64,000 nt of DNA from Psychromonas sp030397575 (GTDB lineage: Bacteria; Pseudomonadota; Gammaproteobacteria; Enterobacterales; Psychromonadaceae). Below are positions 18,828-27,904 of the stretch, piece after piece (the stretch's first letter is position 1; each line of letters starts with the position of its first letter). The notes under the pieces are model-generated. The model was not told the DNA's origin. It did not search any database and saw only the letters and a program-made list of their open reading frames with translations. The stretch lies in NCBI RefSeq assembly GCF_046250175.1, contig NZ_CP176468.1, one strand, 5' to 3'. Made by a program: the position numbers and the translations under genes.

Positions 18828-19172
18828 ATGCGATTTGAAGATTTAGCTGTGTGGAAACGTTCTGCAAGGTTATCTGCTGAAATATATAAATACTTCCAAA
18901 CTTCAAGAGACTTTGGCTTTAAAGATCAAATTACACGCTCCTCACTTTCAGTTCCATCTAATGTTGCAGAGGGCTATGAGAGAAAAAGTAATAAAGAGTT
19001 TATTAACTTTCTGTCGTATGCCAAAGGTTCATGCGGTGAGCTAAGCACTCAAATTTATATTGGCATTGAAATTAACTATATAGAAAAAGAAACAGGTATG
19101 CTTTGGGTAAAAGAAGCAGAAGAAATATCAAGAATGATAGCTAGTTTAATGGCAGTAAGAAAAGGGATGTGA
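18828..19172 (+). CDS. Four-helix bundle protein (S23 / 23S rRNA intervening-sequence protein family)
   Basis: A 114-residue helical protein with the family pattern: FEDLAVWKRSARLSAEIYKY at the start, then FGFKDQITRSSLSVPSNVAEG, a segment with KEFINFLSYAKGSCGEL, and a final helix IASLMAVRKGM. The fold is a four-helix bundle also seen in Avd proteins of diversity-generating retroelements, but no reverse transcriptase or template repeat is present here. The function of this family is unknown. It sits between rmlD and rmlB, is preceded by AGGAGGGG, and is flanked on both sides by AAGGTACAAGG-type repeats. This suggests it arrived as a small mobile or passenger unit (inference). Confidence 0.88.
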   Translation: MRFEDLAVWKRSARLSAEIYKYFQTSRDFGFKDQITRSSLSVPSNVAEGYERKSNKEFINFLSYAKGSCGELSTQIYIGIEINYIEKETGMLWVKEAEEISRMIASLMAVRKGM

Positions 19173-19440
19173 AGGTACAAGGTTCAGGTTAAAGGTACAA
19201 GGAACAAGGTTAAAGCGGCAAGGGTGCTTTGCTTCAAGGTACGAGGTTAAAGCGACAAGAGCGCTTTGCTTCAAGGAACAAGGTTAAAGGTACAAGCTAA
19301 AAGGGTGCTTTGCTTTAAGGTACAAGATTAGAGCTACAAGGGTGATTCGCTTCAAGGCAAGAACAGTTTATCTTGCCTCTGAGGCTTTCATCTTGCTCCT
19401 TGAGCCTTTCCTCTTGTCCCTTAAGGCTGCCCCCTTAGCC
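19173..19440 (+). repeat. AAGGTACAAGG low-complexity repeat, right arm with inverted axis
   Basis: Repeats of the words AAGGTACAAGG, AAGGAACAAGG, GGTTAAAGCGGCAAG and GTGCTTTGCTTCAAGG run to about 19360. There AGGCAAGA/TCTTGCCT (19355-19362 and 19371-19378) forms a perfect hairpin. Beyond it the words appear on the opposite strand (CTTGCTCCTTGAGCC, CTTGTCCCTTAAGG). The whole block is therefore an imperfect inverted structure. The leader of rmlB follows. Confidence 0.75.
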
Positions 19441-19486
19441 TTCACACAAAGAACATAATTTTAAGTTTAAAAGGTAGTAACAATAT

Positions 19487-20581
19487 ATGGAAAAACGAAA
19501 CTTATTAGTAACAGGCGGCGCAGGTTTTATTGGTGCAAACTACGTTTTATATTGGTTAGCAAACAACCCACAAGATAAAGTAGTGGTGTTAGATGCCTTA
19601 ACCTATGCGGGTAATCGTGAGAGCTTAGCCTCTGTTGAAGATAATCCAAATTTTGTATTTGCTCATGGTGATATTTGCGATACTGCGTTAGTGGAAAGCT
19701 TACTAAAAGAATATAGCATTGATACTTTAGTTCACTTTGCAGCAGAGTCTCACGTTGACCGTTCAATCACTGGGCCAGATGCGTTCATTGAAACCAATAT
19801 TATTGGTACATATAGCCTATTAAAAGCAGCCAAAAAAGTATGGATTGATGAACCTAAAGCGAAAGGCGAAGCACCACTTAAACACCGTTTCCATCATGTA
19901 TCAACCGATGAAGTATACGGTGAATTAGGTCCTCATGATCCAGCCTTTACTGAAGACACTGCGTACGCACCAAACTCACCTTACTCAGCATCAAAAGCAG
20001 CAAGTGACCACTTAGTGCGTGCTTACCACCATACTTATGGCTTAGAAGTAACGACATCAAACTGTTCAAATAACTATGGGCCGTACCACTTCCCAGAGAA
20101 ACTGATCCCGTTAATTATTACTAATATTTTGCATGACAAACCACTACCTGTTTACGGTGATGGTCAGCAAATTCGTGATTGGTTATATGTAGAAGATCAC
20201 GCACGTGGTATCGAATTGGTATTAAACAAAGGTCGCTTAGGTGAAAACTACAATATTGGTGGCCATAATGAATGGGCGAATATCGATATCGTTAAACTAG
20301 TGTGCATTATGCTTAACGAACAGTTTCAAAATACCCCTGAATTAGCGGCTAAATACCCAACAGCTAAATCTGCATTAGCCAACAAAGCCGAAGAGTTAAT
20401 TACCTTTGTTGAAGACCGTGCAGGTCATGACTGGCGCTATGCAATTGATGCAACTAAAACCAATAATGAACTAGGTTACAAGCCAGTTGAGTCCTTTGAA
20501 ACAGGGATTAAAAAGACGGTTGAATGGTATTTAACAAATGAAGCTTGGTGGAGTGAGCTACTAGAGGCCGCCAAAAAATGA
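19487..20581 (+). CDS. rmlB: dTDP-glucose 4,6-dehydratase
   Basis: Second enzyme of the dTDP-L-rhamnose pathway. It is a 364-residue extended short-chain dehydrogenase with the NAD-binding motif LVTGGAGFIGANYV, FAAESHVDRSI, STDEVYGELG (catalytic Thr-Asp-Glu), and YSASKAASDHLVRA with the YxxxK pair. All residues expected for dehydratase activity are visible. The gene has AAAAGG upstream and overlaps the next, large glycosyltransferase gene by 4 bases (ATGA). It is separated from rmlD by the four-helix-bundle gene and its repeats. Confidence 0.95.
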   Translation: MEKRNLLVTGGAGFIGANYVLYWLANNPQDKVVVLDALTYAGNRESLASVEDNPNFVFAHGDICDTALVESLLKEYSIDTLVHFAAESHVDRSITGPDAFIETNIIGTYSLLKAAKKVWIDEPKAKGEAPLKHRFHHVSTDEVYGELGPHDPAFTEDTAYAPNSPYSASKAASDHLVRAYHHTYGLEVTTSNCSNNYGPYHFPEKLIPLIITNILHDKPLPVYGDGQQIRDWLYVEDHARGIELVLNKGRLGENYNIGGHNEWANIDIVKLVCIMLNEQFQNTPELAAKYPTAKSALANKAEELITFVEDRAGHDWRYAIDATKTNNELGYKPVESFETGIKKTVEWYLTNEAWWSELLEAAKK

Positions 20582-23500
20582 GTGTAAAAACAAAAATCAT
20601 GAGTCGTCTTATTACTGCTCATGAAAGCAGCTTAGATGTTGATTTTTACCGTGCCAGTTATCCAGATTTAAGCGAGTTATCTAATAAACGCTTAAAGAAT
20701 CACTGGCACTTTACCGGTAAAAAAGAGGGGCGTTTCCCTAATTTAGAGGCAATGCTCTATGCTAAAGGCGTAAAGTCTATGGCAGAGTTCGACTTCGAAT
20801 TAGATTTAGATTTTTACCTCGCTTATTATCCTGATTTATTTGAAGCAGGAATAACCTCTTTACAGCAAGCTAAGATCCACTGGCTGACTAATGGTAAAGC
20901 AGAGAGTAGAGTTAAAACATTAGAAGAGTGGGCGCAGCAAAACTCCGGTAGTGTTTACCTAGATATTAAAAAGCTGGATATCAATAAAACCATCGCGTTA
21001 AACAATGAGTACATGCTTACTGCAATGGATGTATTGAATGTTGCTGTTGGTAATATTAGACAACCTATTCGCTTTTACGAAGATGTCGTTAAAAATTCTG
21101 ACTTTTATGATCAATTAGCTAATAAATGTTATTTAGAGTATAAAAAAAACAAAAAAAATATTAGTTTAGAATCTGCACGTACAGCCTGGCAAATGGCATT
21201 ATATTTTAATGAGAGCTGTGATGCTTTAGCGCATTTAGGGCACACCTATTTAGATCAAAGGGATTATAGAACTGCACAAGAAATTTATAAGTCTGCTCTT
21301 TTAATAACCTCTCCTAAAGTAAGAAAAGCGACGACTTCTTTAGTTAATAACCTTTTACTTTGTTATGAGCAACAGCAGCGTACAACTGAAGCGGTTCGTT
21401 TTATCTCTACTTTTGATGACAGTAAGTTAATGACTTTAGTAGGGGATTATTTCTTTAATAAGCAAAACTATCGAGATGCAGAAAAAGCCTACCAACACTT
21501 AGTTGATGCTTCTGAAAAGCTCTCTTTGCAAGTAATTGAGCGTTTATTACTTTGTTTTGAAAAACAATCTGAATTTAAACGCGGTGTTACCTTCTTAACC
21601 CAGCTACAAAAAAGTCGACCTGAATTTACCTATAGTTTTGAACTGCTTAAAAACTTCATTCAAAAGTTTTATTGGGATTATCTAGGTGGTGTGCATATGC
21701 TCGCTACGTTAGATAAACGTAAAGACTTAAAAGGAAAAGTTTTAGAATACAGCGATATTATTTATCAAACATACTTTAGCTTTTACGGCGGCGTTGATGA
21801 GCAATCACTAAAAATATTAAATACAGATAAAGTGTTAATCATTGGGGATTATCATGTACCGCAATGTATTCGCTATCGTATTGATCAAAAAGTAGAGCAA
21901 TTAGAGTCTCAGGGTAAAGAAGTTACAACGGTAGATTGGATGAAGCTTGAGCAACATCAAAATGAAATTGCTTTGCATGATGTTGTTATCTTTTATCGTG
22001 TGCCTGCCGTACCTGAAGTAATAAAAACCATGGCACAAGTGAATGCTAATGGTAAAGCCTCCTTTTATGAAATCGATGATTTACTCTTTGAAGAGAGTTA
22101 TCCAGCACCTATCGATTCATTTGGTGGTTATATTGGTTTAGATACACATATCGAATTACGTAAGTCGATGGCAAGCTTTTATGCTGCTGCTAGACAATGT
22201 CGTTTTGGTATATCTTCTACTCAATTGCTATGTGATAAATTGCAAAATATAGTGATGGATAAAACTTGTCTATTGCATCGTAATGGGTTGGATAAGTTAA
22301 ACGTTATAAGAAAAGAAGATAAGTCGCATAAAAAAACCATTGACATCTTTTATGGCAGTGGCACCCAGGCTCATAATAGTGATTTTATTGATCAAGCTTT
22401 ACCTGCTTTAACGCGTATTTTAAACAAACATAAGCACGCTCGTTTAGTTATTGCTGGATATTTACAATTACCTAAAGCTTTTATCGCGCGTTATAAAGAG
22501 CAATTGCAACAAGTCCCACCCATAAAAAATGTAAAAGCCTATTGGGCATTTTTAGCTCAAGCTGATATTAGCCTAGCGGTATTAGATGATGATGAGATAA
22601 ATGGTTGTAAGAGTGAATTAAAATGGTTTGAAGCAGCCTGTTTTAGTATTCCGTCAGTGGTTAGCACTACTGCTAATTATCGAGATGTGTTAACTAATGG
22701 TGAAGATGCGTTTATTGCTAGTAATGAGCAAGAATGGTTTGATGCATTGAATAACCTGATTACTGATAACCAATTACGTGAAAGCATTGCTAGTAACGCC
22801 CTACAAAAAGTAGAAACTGAATACTCTGTTGATCATTTAGGCAAAAGCTTAGTTGAAGGTTTAGATGCTCTATTACCTAAGTCTACTAAAGCGAAGAAGA
22901 AACTAGCCTTAGTTAATGTATTTTTCCCACCACAAGCAATAGGTGGTGCAACGCGTGTTGTGTCAGATAACTTTGATATATTGCAACAAGAATATGGTGA
23001 TGAATACGACTTAGTGGTGTTTACCTCTGATGACCGCTGTACAACACCTTATGAACTCACGAGTTATCAACACCAAGGCGTCACTGTTTATCGCACTACT
23101 GTTTTATATCGTGAAAATATGGATTGGCATGCACAAGACCCAGAAATGTATGATCTATTTGAGCAATTCATCGAGATTGAGCAGCCTGATATAGTGCATT
23201 TCCATTGTGTTCAACGCTTAACGGCTTCGGTGATTGAAGCAACTAAAGATAACGATATTCCTTATGTGATTACTGCACATGATGCTTGGTGGATTTCTGA
23301 TCATCAATTCTTAGTGGATGCTGATGATAATGTTTACCCTGATGGCCACCCAGATATGTTTGCGCCAAGAACATTACCTAACAATGTTAATTTAGGTGAT
23401 TCTATTGAACGTTTAATCTATTTTAAAGAGCTATTAAAAGGTGCAAAGCATCTATTAACAGTATCAGAAAGTTTTGCTGCTATTTACCGTAAGAATGGTT

Positions 23501-24075
23501 ACCCAGAAATACAGGTAAATAAAAATGGTATCAGCTCAACGGTTGAGTGGGGTGAAAAAGATACTTCTGATAGCGATAAGGTTATTTGTGCACATATTGG
23601 TGGTATGGCTAACCATAAAGGTTATTTCTTATTAAAAAAAGCTGTAGAGCAGGAACAGCCTAAAAATATTGAAATGTTAATTGTCGATCATGCTAAAGAT
23701 GAAGGGCATATTGAAAAAACATTTTGGGGTAAAGTTCCTGTGACCTTTATTGGTCGTGTTAGTCAAACTGGTGTCACGGCTTTATACCAAAAAATGGACG
23801 TGTTATTTGCCCCCTCTATGTGGCCTGAAAGTTATGGTTTAGTGACCCGAGAAGCTGCTGCTTGCGGTTGTTGGGTTGTGGCTAGTGAACTGGGGGGAAT
23901 AGGTGAAGATGTTATCGAAGGTAAAACGGGGTTACGTATTAAGCCTGATTTAACAGGTGTTGTTAAAGCAATCAATAAGATTGATACAAGTGTGAACAAG
24001 TTTAAACAAACAATAGAACAATCTAATATCCGACTAGTGGATAAGCAGGTTGAAGAATTAAGAGAGTTATATTAA
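20578..24075 (+). CDS. Large multidomain glycosyltransferase (two GT4-like domains plus TPR region)
   Basis: An 1165-residue cytoplasmic protein. Residues 1-110 hold two copies of a short motif (DVDFYRASYPDL and DLDFYLAYYPDL, each followed by a HW..G..E.R segment) seen in capsule and O-antigen enzymes. About 180-400 is a TPR-like helical region (AHLGHTYLDQRDYRTAQEIY). From about 419 (VLIIGDYHVPQCIRYRIDQK) to 760 is a first GT-B domain (FYGSGTQAHNSDF; LKWFEAACFSIPSVVS). From about 774 to the end is a second GT4 domain (FFPPQAIGGATRVV; LFAPSMWPESYGLVTREAAA). It probably adds two sugars in the capsule repeat. It overlaps rmlB by 4 bases, and its stop codon overlaps the next start by one. Confidence 0.85.
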   Translation: MSVKTKIMSRLITAHESSLDVDFYRASYPDLSELSNKRLKNHWHFTGKKEGRFPNLEAMLYAKGVKSMAEFDFELDLDFYLAYYPDLFEAGITSLQQAKIHWLTNGKAESRVKTLEEWAQQNSGSVYLDIKKLDINKTIALNNEYMLTAMDVLNVAVGNIRQPIRFYEDVVKNSDFYDQLANKCYLEYKKNKKNISLESARTAWQMALYFNESCDALAHLGHTYLDQRDYRTAQEIYKSALLITSPKVRKATTSLVNNLLLCYEQQQRTTEAVRFISTFDDSKLMTLVGDYFFNKQNYRDAEKAYQHLVDASEKLSLQVIERLLLCFEKQSEFKRGVTFLTQLQKSRPEFTYSFELLKNFIQKFYWDYLGGVHMLATLDKRKDLKGKVLEYSDIIYQTYFSFYGGVDEQSLKILNTDKVLIIGDYHVPQCIRYRIDQKVEQLESQGKEVTTVDWMKLEQHQNEIALHDVVIFYRVPAVPEVIKTMAQVNANGKASFYEIDDLLFEESYPAPIDSFGGYIGLDTHIELRKSMASFYAAARQCRFGISSTQLLCDKLQNIVMDKTCLLHRNGLDKLNVIRKEDKSHKKTIDIFYGSGTQAHNSDFIDQALPALTRILNKHKHARLVIAGYLQLPKAFIARYKEQLQQVPPIKNVKAYWAFLAQADISLAVLDDDEINGCKSELKWFEAACFSIPSVVSTTANYRDVLTNGEDAFIASNEQEWFDALNNLITDNQLRESIASNALQKVETEYSVDHLGKSLVEGLDALLPKSTKAKKKLALVNVFFPPQAIGGATRVVSDNFDILQQEYGDEYDLVVFTSDDRCTTPYELTSYQHQGVTVYRTTVLYRENMDWHAQDPEMYDLFEQFIEIEQPDIVHFHCVQRLTASVIEATKDNDIPYVITAHDAWWISDHQFLVDADDNVYPDGHPDMFAPRTLPNNVNLGDSIERLIYFKELLKGAKHLLTVSESFAAIYRKNGYPEIQVNKNGISSTVEWGEKDTSDSDKVICAHIGGMANHKGYFLLKKAVEQEQPKNIEMLIVDHAKDEGHIEKTFWGKVPVTFIGRVSQTGVTALYQKMDVLFAPSMWPESYGLVTREAAACGCWVVASELGGIGEDVIEGKTGLRIKPDLTGVVKAINKIDTSVNKFKQTIEQSNIRLVDKQVEELRELY

Positions 24076-24953
24076 TGGAAAAGCCGCAATTTGTTATAGG
24101 GATAGGGTCTCAACGAGCTGGTTCTACTTTGTTACATAGGATTTTAGATGAGTGCACTAATATTTTTATGCACCCAGTAAAGGAGCTGCATTACTTCGAT
24201 ACGCTTTATAACGTTAGACATCAAGATGTTTTAACAAAATATTCGAGAAAGCAAGTTGATAGGGAGCTCGAAAGAATAATCTCAACTAACGAACATGGTT
24301 ATTTAAAAAGTAAAAAATACAAATGTTATTTAAGAGCAAATAAACTACTCGCTAACCAAGCAATTAAAAATATTGACTACTTGGATCTTTATAGACCTTG
24401 TTTAATGGGTAACGAAAAAGTGGGGGAAATAACTCCTGAGTACATGATTTTGCCCGAAGAAGGTGTTAAACAGCTAGCTAAGGCTGTGGGTAAAGAAAGT
24501 AAAATTATTTTAATTGCTCGTAATCCAACTGAAAGGTTTCTATCAGCTTTTAAGCTGCTTAAAGTTTATAACGGCGAAGGTTTTGAACCTGAGACTTTTG
24601 AAAAAATGTTAGTAGAGACAATGGCGGACTCTAAAGAATGGATGAAACAGCAAGATAGCTTAAATGATTATCAGAATATGTTGAAAAATTATAAAAAATA
24701 CTTTTCGAATGTGTTGTTTTTATCCTATGACAATATTGTTTCACAAGGAGATAAAACTCATTTAGAACTTGAAGAGTTTTTAGGTACACCTGTAGATAAA
24801 ACTAAATACTTACAAATGTTAACGAAAAAAGTTAATGCCATTGGTGAAACTGGCATAGTTTCATCTGAAACGCGTAACATTTTAAATAAACGATATGAAC
24901 TTCAAATTGCTTTTTTAAACAGCTATTTTGGTAAAGAGAATTGCGTGTTATGA
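24075..24953 (+). CDS. Sulfotransferase (PAPS-dependent), capsule modification
   Basis: A 292-residue protein that begins with a 5'-phosphosulfate-binding loop, FVIGIGSQRAGSTLLHRILD. The second PAPS contact region, IILIARNPTERFLSAF, carries the Arg/Ser pair that binds the 3'-phosphate. These are the marks of the sulfotransferase superfamily. It would transfer sulfate from PAPS to a sugar of the capsule. Its start codon shares one base with the stop of the large glycosyltransferase gene, and its end overlaps the following gene by 4 bases (ATGA), so it is firmly part of the operon. The acceptor sugar is unknown. Confidence 0.85.
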   Translation: MEKPQFVIGIGSQRAGSTLLHRILDECTNIFMHPVKELHYFDTLYNVRHQDVLTKYSRKQVDRELERIISTNEHGYLKSKKYKCYLRANKLLANQAIKNIDYLDLYRPCLMGNEKVGEITPEYMILPEEGVKQLAKAVGKESKIILIARNPTERFLSAFKLLKVYNGEGFEPETFEKMLVETMADSKEWMKQQDSLNDYQNMLKNYKKYFSNVLFLSYDNIVSQGDKTHLELEEFLGTPVDKTKYLQMLTKKVNAIGETGIVSSETRNILNKRYELQIAFLNSYFGKENCVL

Positions 24954-25582
24954 ATCGTGAGTATAAAAATACTTTTACCAATATATATAAAAATAACGTT
25001 TGGAATAGTGATGAAAGCCGGTCAGGTCCAGGCTCTGAAAAACTAGTAACAAAAACCTTGGTAAAAGGTATTAACTCGTTTTTATCTCAATACGAGATTA
25101 GTTCTATTTTTGACTGCCCTTGCGGAGATTTTAACTGGTTTAAAAACGTAGATTACTCAAATGTTACTTATTTAGGTGGGGATATAGTCAAAGAAATAAT
25201 ACAAGATAACCTTATAAATTATTTCAATTTAGAAACAAATTTTATTGAGTTTGATCTAACGTCTCAAAATATGCCTGCATCCGATGTTTGGTTGTGTAGG
25301 GATTGTTTCATTCACCTTTCTAATAAAGATATTAAAAAGGTTTTGAATAACTTTATTGAAAGTCATATTGAATACTGTTTACTTACAACGATGATAGATG
25401 TGAAGAACAATAAAGATATATTAACAGGGCAGTGGAGGCTATTAAATTTACAAGCGCCTCCTTTTAATTTTCCTATTCCTTTAGAAGTTTATGAGGATAG
25501 TAAAAACGCATCTAGACATAAAGTATTAGCGTTATGGTCCAAAGAACAAATAAAAACAGTCAAATGGTTAAAATATGATTAA
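24950..25582 (+). CDS. Putative SAM-dependent methyltransferase
   Basis: A 210-residue protein with a class I methyltransferase look: SIFDCPCGDFNWFKNVDYSN matches the SAM-binding strand-loop motif, YLGGDIVKEI the acidic strand, and DVWLCRDCFIHLSNKDI the motif IV-V region. It probably methylates a capsule sugar, but this is inference from position. ATG 24950 overlaps the sulfotransferase stop codon (ATGA) and is preferred over a TTG at 24941. The base composition is AT-rich, like the next 4 kb. After it comes a gap of 288 bases in which I see no gene or strong signal. Confidence 0.7.
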   Translation: MNREYKNTFTNIYKNNVWNSDESRSGPGSEKLVTKTLVKGINSFLSQYEISSIFDCPCGDFNWFKNVDYSNVTYLGGDIVKEIIQDNLINYFNLETNFIEFDLTSQNMPASDVWLCRDCFIHLSNKDIKKVLNNFIESHIEYCLLTTMIDVKNNKDILTGQWRLLNLQAPPFNFPIPLEVYEDSKNASRHKVLALWSKEQIKTVKWLKYD

Positions 25583-25870
25583 AACTTACTTTTTCAATTA
25601 GTGCTAAGAAAGCTCTCATACAAGGGCTTATTATGAGTTGCAATAAATATAAGTATTAATTTCCTAAATAAAAAAATATCTGTTCAACTGCATAATGTAA
25701 CCAATTATGCGTACTAAATAACAAAGTTATTTGTGGTCAATTAGTTTGAATTGTTAACCATAAAAGCTATTTCCGATTTTAATAATCGTATCGGAAAGAG
25801 AATAAACGAAATTGGTTACGCAACCGTAATAAAAAACCAACACTATAAAAATTTATTAAAGGGTAAAACG

Positions 25871-27895
25871 ATGAATATTGCTTTAGTTTCATTTCTTAAA
25901 GACGAATCTCCTTACATAATTGAACATTATTTATGGTATAAAAAATTAGGCATTACTACATTTTATTATGTCTACAATAATTGTTCGGATGATAGTGAGC
26001 ATGTATTAAAATTTTTGAACACAATTGATAGTAATGTCAACTTTGTAGAAAACATAGTAAAAGAAGGGACAAAGCCACAAATTAGTGGGGCTAATACTGT
26101 ATTTCCTATTATTAAAGCAAACCAAAATATTGATTATGTATTAATGGTAGATATGGATGAGTTCTTAGTCTTAAAGAAAGATAAAAGTCTTCAATCTCTT
26201 ATTGAAAAGTTTAAAAATCCAGATGTTATCTCTTTCAACTGGGCTATTTTTGGTTCTTCATATGAAACGGACTACAACGATAAGCCGGTAATTAATAGAT
26301 TTATAAAAAGGGCTTCAGATGATGACGAGGTTAATAGGTCTTTAAAATCATTATGGAAGTTAACTGAAACAGTGAGGGGATTCGGACCTCATAGACCTTT
26401 CTTTACTAACGACCAAGATATAACCGATTTAAAGTGGATCGTGCCGACAGAAAATAAAGAAAAATCTAATGTATATTATGAATTTAGAAAAGGTTCATCT
26501 CCTTTATCGGAAGGAAAAGCTGCGTTAGATACAGCACAATTAAATCATTATGCAGTTAAAAGCCATGAAGAGTTCATAAATAGAAGAACTCGAGGTAGAG
26601 GAATGGGGAAAAAAGGAGTTATAAGACATAATGATGAGTATTTCAAAAGTATGGATAAAAATGAAGTAACTGATGATTTAGCCAAAGAGCAGTTCTCTTC
26701 ATATATTAGTGAGTATCAAGAAATAAAATCAAAGTATAAAGATTATTTGTCACATCTATCCAAGGTTCAAAACACCGCATCTAAAAGCCTATATTTACAC
26801 ATAGGGTGCCATAAAACAGGATCTAGTTCTCTTCAAAAATCATTATTAAATGCAAAGGAACAACTAAATGAATTAAATTGGGATTTTTTGCATTTAGATA
26901 AAGATGGTAACTCATCTAATATTGTTGAATTTGAGCATGATAAGTTGGGGTTGATAACTAGGATTTCCAATAAAATAGATCAACTAATTAATAATGTTCA
27001 ATATGATAATAATATTATCTCTGGTGAACACCTATCAGCTATAAATAATAAAAAATTGTTACTCAGTTTAAAGAACAAATTAAATAAAGAGTTTTCAAAT
27101 ATTAAAATAGTCGTATATCTACGCAGACAAGATAAATTAGCTTTATCGTTTAAACAGCAGAGCAGTAAAGGAACGAAAAGAAATCAGTTAATATCAAGTG
27201 TTTTATGTGGCCATAGCCCTAATGCACTACCGGAATTAACGACTGCTTTATATGAGTACTTAGATTTCAATAAAAAAATAAGCCTTTGGGAAGAGGTATT
27301 TGGCGAGGAAAATATAATTATTGCTAATTTTGATGAACTTCATGGTAATGATATATGTTTAGATTTTTCAACTCGTTTGAATTTACAAACTAAATTGGAG
27401 AGTTTATTTATTAATGAAGGAGTAAATAGAAGACAAAGCTTGGTGTCTCATAAGTTAATTGAGAATAATGCCCCACCTCATGTGATCAGAAAAATCAGAA
27501 AAAAAATAAATAAAGATGATATCAAAGTTATGCCCAATCGAGTAGAAGCTATAAATTTATTTAATCAATTTAAGGCATCAAATGCATTAATTGAAGATAA
27601 ATATGGCATACACTTCAGTAAAGATTTCAATAAATATCCAGAGAATAGTGATTATTACATAAACAATTCAGATGTAGATTCGATACTTAACCTTTTAATA
27701 AATAACCTCAAAGGAGATAAGTTAGAAGATCGTGATGCTACAGTGCTCAGGGATATAGCTTTAGAGCTAGAAAAAGATAATAAAATTGAAACAGCTTTAG
27801 TATTAATGGAGATGGCAAAGAAGATAAGGCCAAATGGCTCATTTATAAACAAAAAAATCTCAGAATATAAAACAAAATTGCCATTCTCTAATTAG
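25871..27895 (+). CDS. Glycosyltransferase (GT92/GT2-like) fused to a sulfotransferase domain
   Basis: A two-domain protein of 674 residues. The N-terminal part, NIALVSFLKDESPYIIEHYL, then YYVYNNCSDDSEHVL and VLMVDMDEFLVL, matches GT92-type (DUF23-like) glycosyltransferases, with DMDEF as the metal-binding motif. From about residue 310 a sulfotransferase domain begins: SLYLHIGCHKTGSSSLQKSL is the PAPS loop and IKIVVYLRRQDKLALSFKQQ the second PAPS site. A TPR-like tail closes it. ATG 25871 (with AAGGG upstream) is chosen. The frame extends 40 codons further to a TTG at 25751, which lacks a good ribosome binding site. The fusion would add a sugar and sulfate it. Confidence 0.82.
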   Translation: MNIALVSFLKDESPYIIEHYLWYKKLGITTFYYVYNNCSDDSEHVLKFLNTIDSNVNFVENIVKEGTKPQISGANTVFPIIKANQNIDYVLMVDMDEFLVLKKDKSLQSLIEKFKNPDVISFNWAIFGSSYETDYNDKPVINRFIKRASDDDEVNRSLKSLWKLTETVRGFGPHRPFFTNDQDITDLKWIVPTENKEKSNVYYEFRKGSSPLSEGKAALDTAQLNHYAVKSHEEFINRRTRGRGMGKKGVIRHNDEYFKSMDKNEVTDDLAKEQFSSYISEYQEIKSKYKDYLSHLSKVQNTASKSLYLHIGCHKTGSSSLQKSLLNAKEQLNELNWDFLHLDKDGNSSNIVEFEHDKLGLITRISNKIDQLINNVQYDNNIISGEHLSAINNKKLLLSLKNKLNKEFSNIKIVVYLRRQDKLALSFKQQSSKGTKRNQLISSVLCGHSPNALPELTTALYEYLDFNKKISLWEEVFGEENIIIANFDELHGNDICLDFSTRLNLQTKLESLFINEGVNRRQSLVSHKLIENNAPPHVIRKIRKKINKDDIKVMPNRVEAINLFNQFKASNALIEDKYGIHFSKDFNKYPENSDYYINNSDVDSILNLLINNLKGDKLEDRDATVLRDIALELEKDNKIETALVLMEMAKKIRPNGSFINKKISEYKTKLPFSN

Positions 27896-27904
27896 GAAGT
27901 AAAG

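Noticed and set aside
18828..19172. Diversity-generating retroelement (Avd-like gene)
   Set aside because: The fold family is shared, but there is no reverse transcriptase, template or variable repeat nearby.
25751..25870. Longer N-terminus for the GT92-sulfotransferase fusion, from TTG 25751
   Set aside because: The ATG at 25871 has a good ribosome binding site and starts exactly at the first strand of the glycosyltransferase domain. The extension is open but unsupported.
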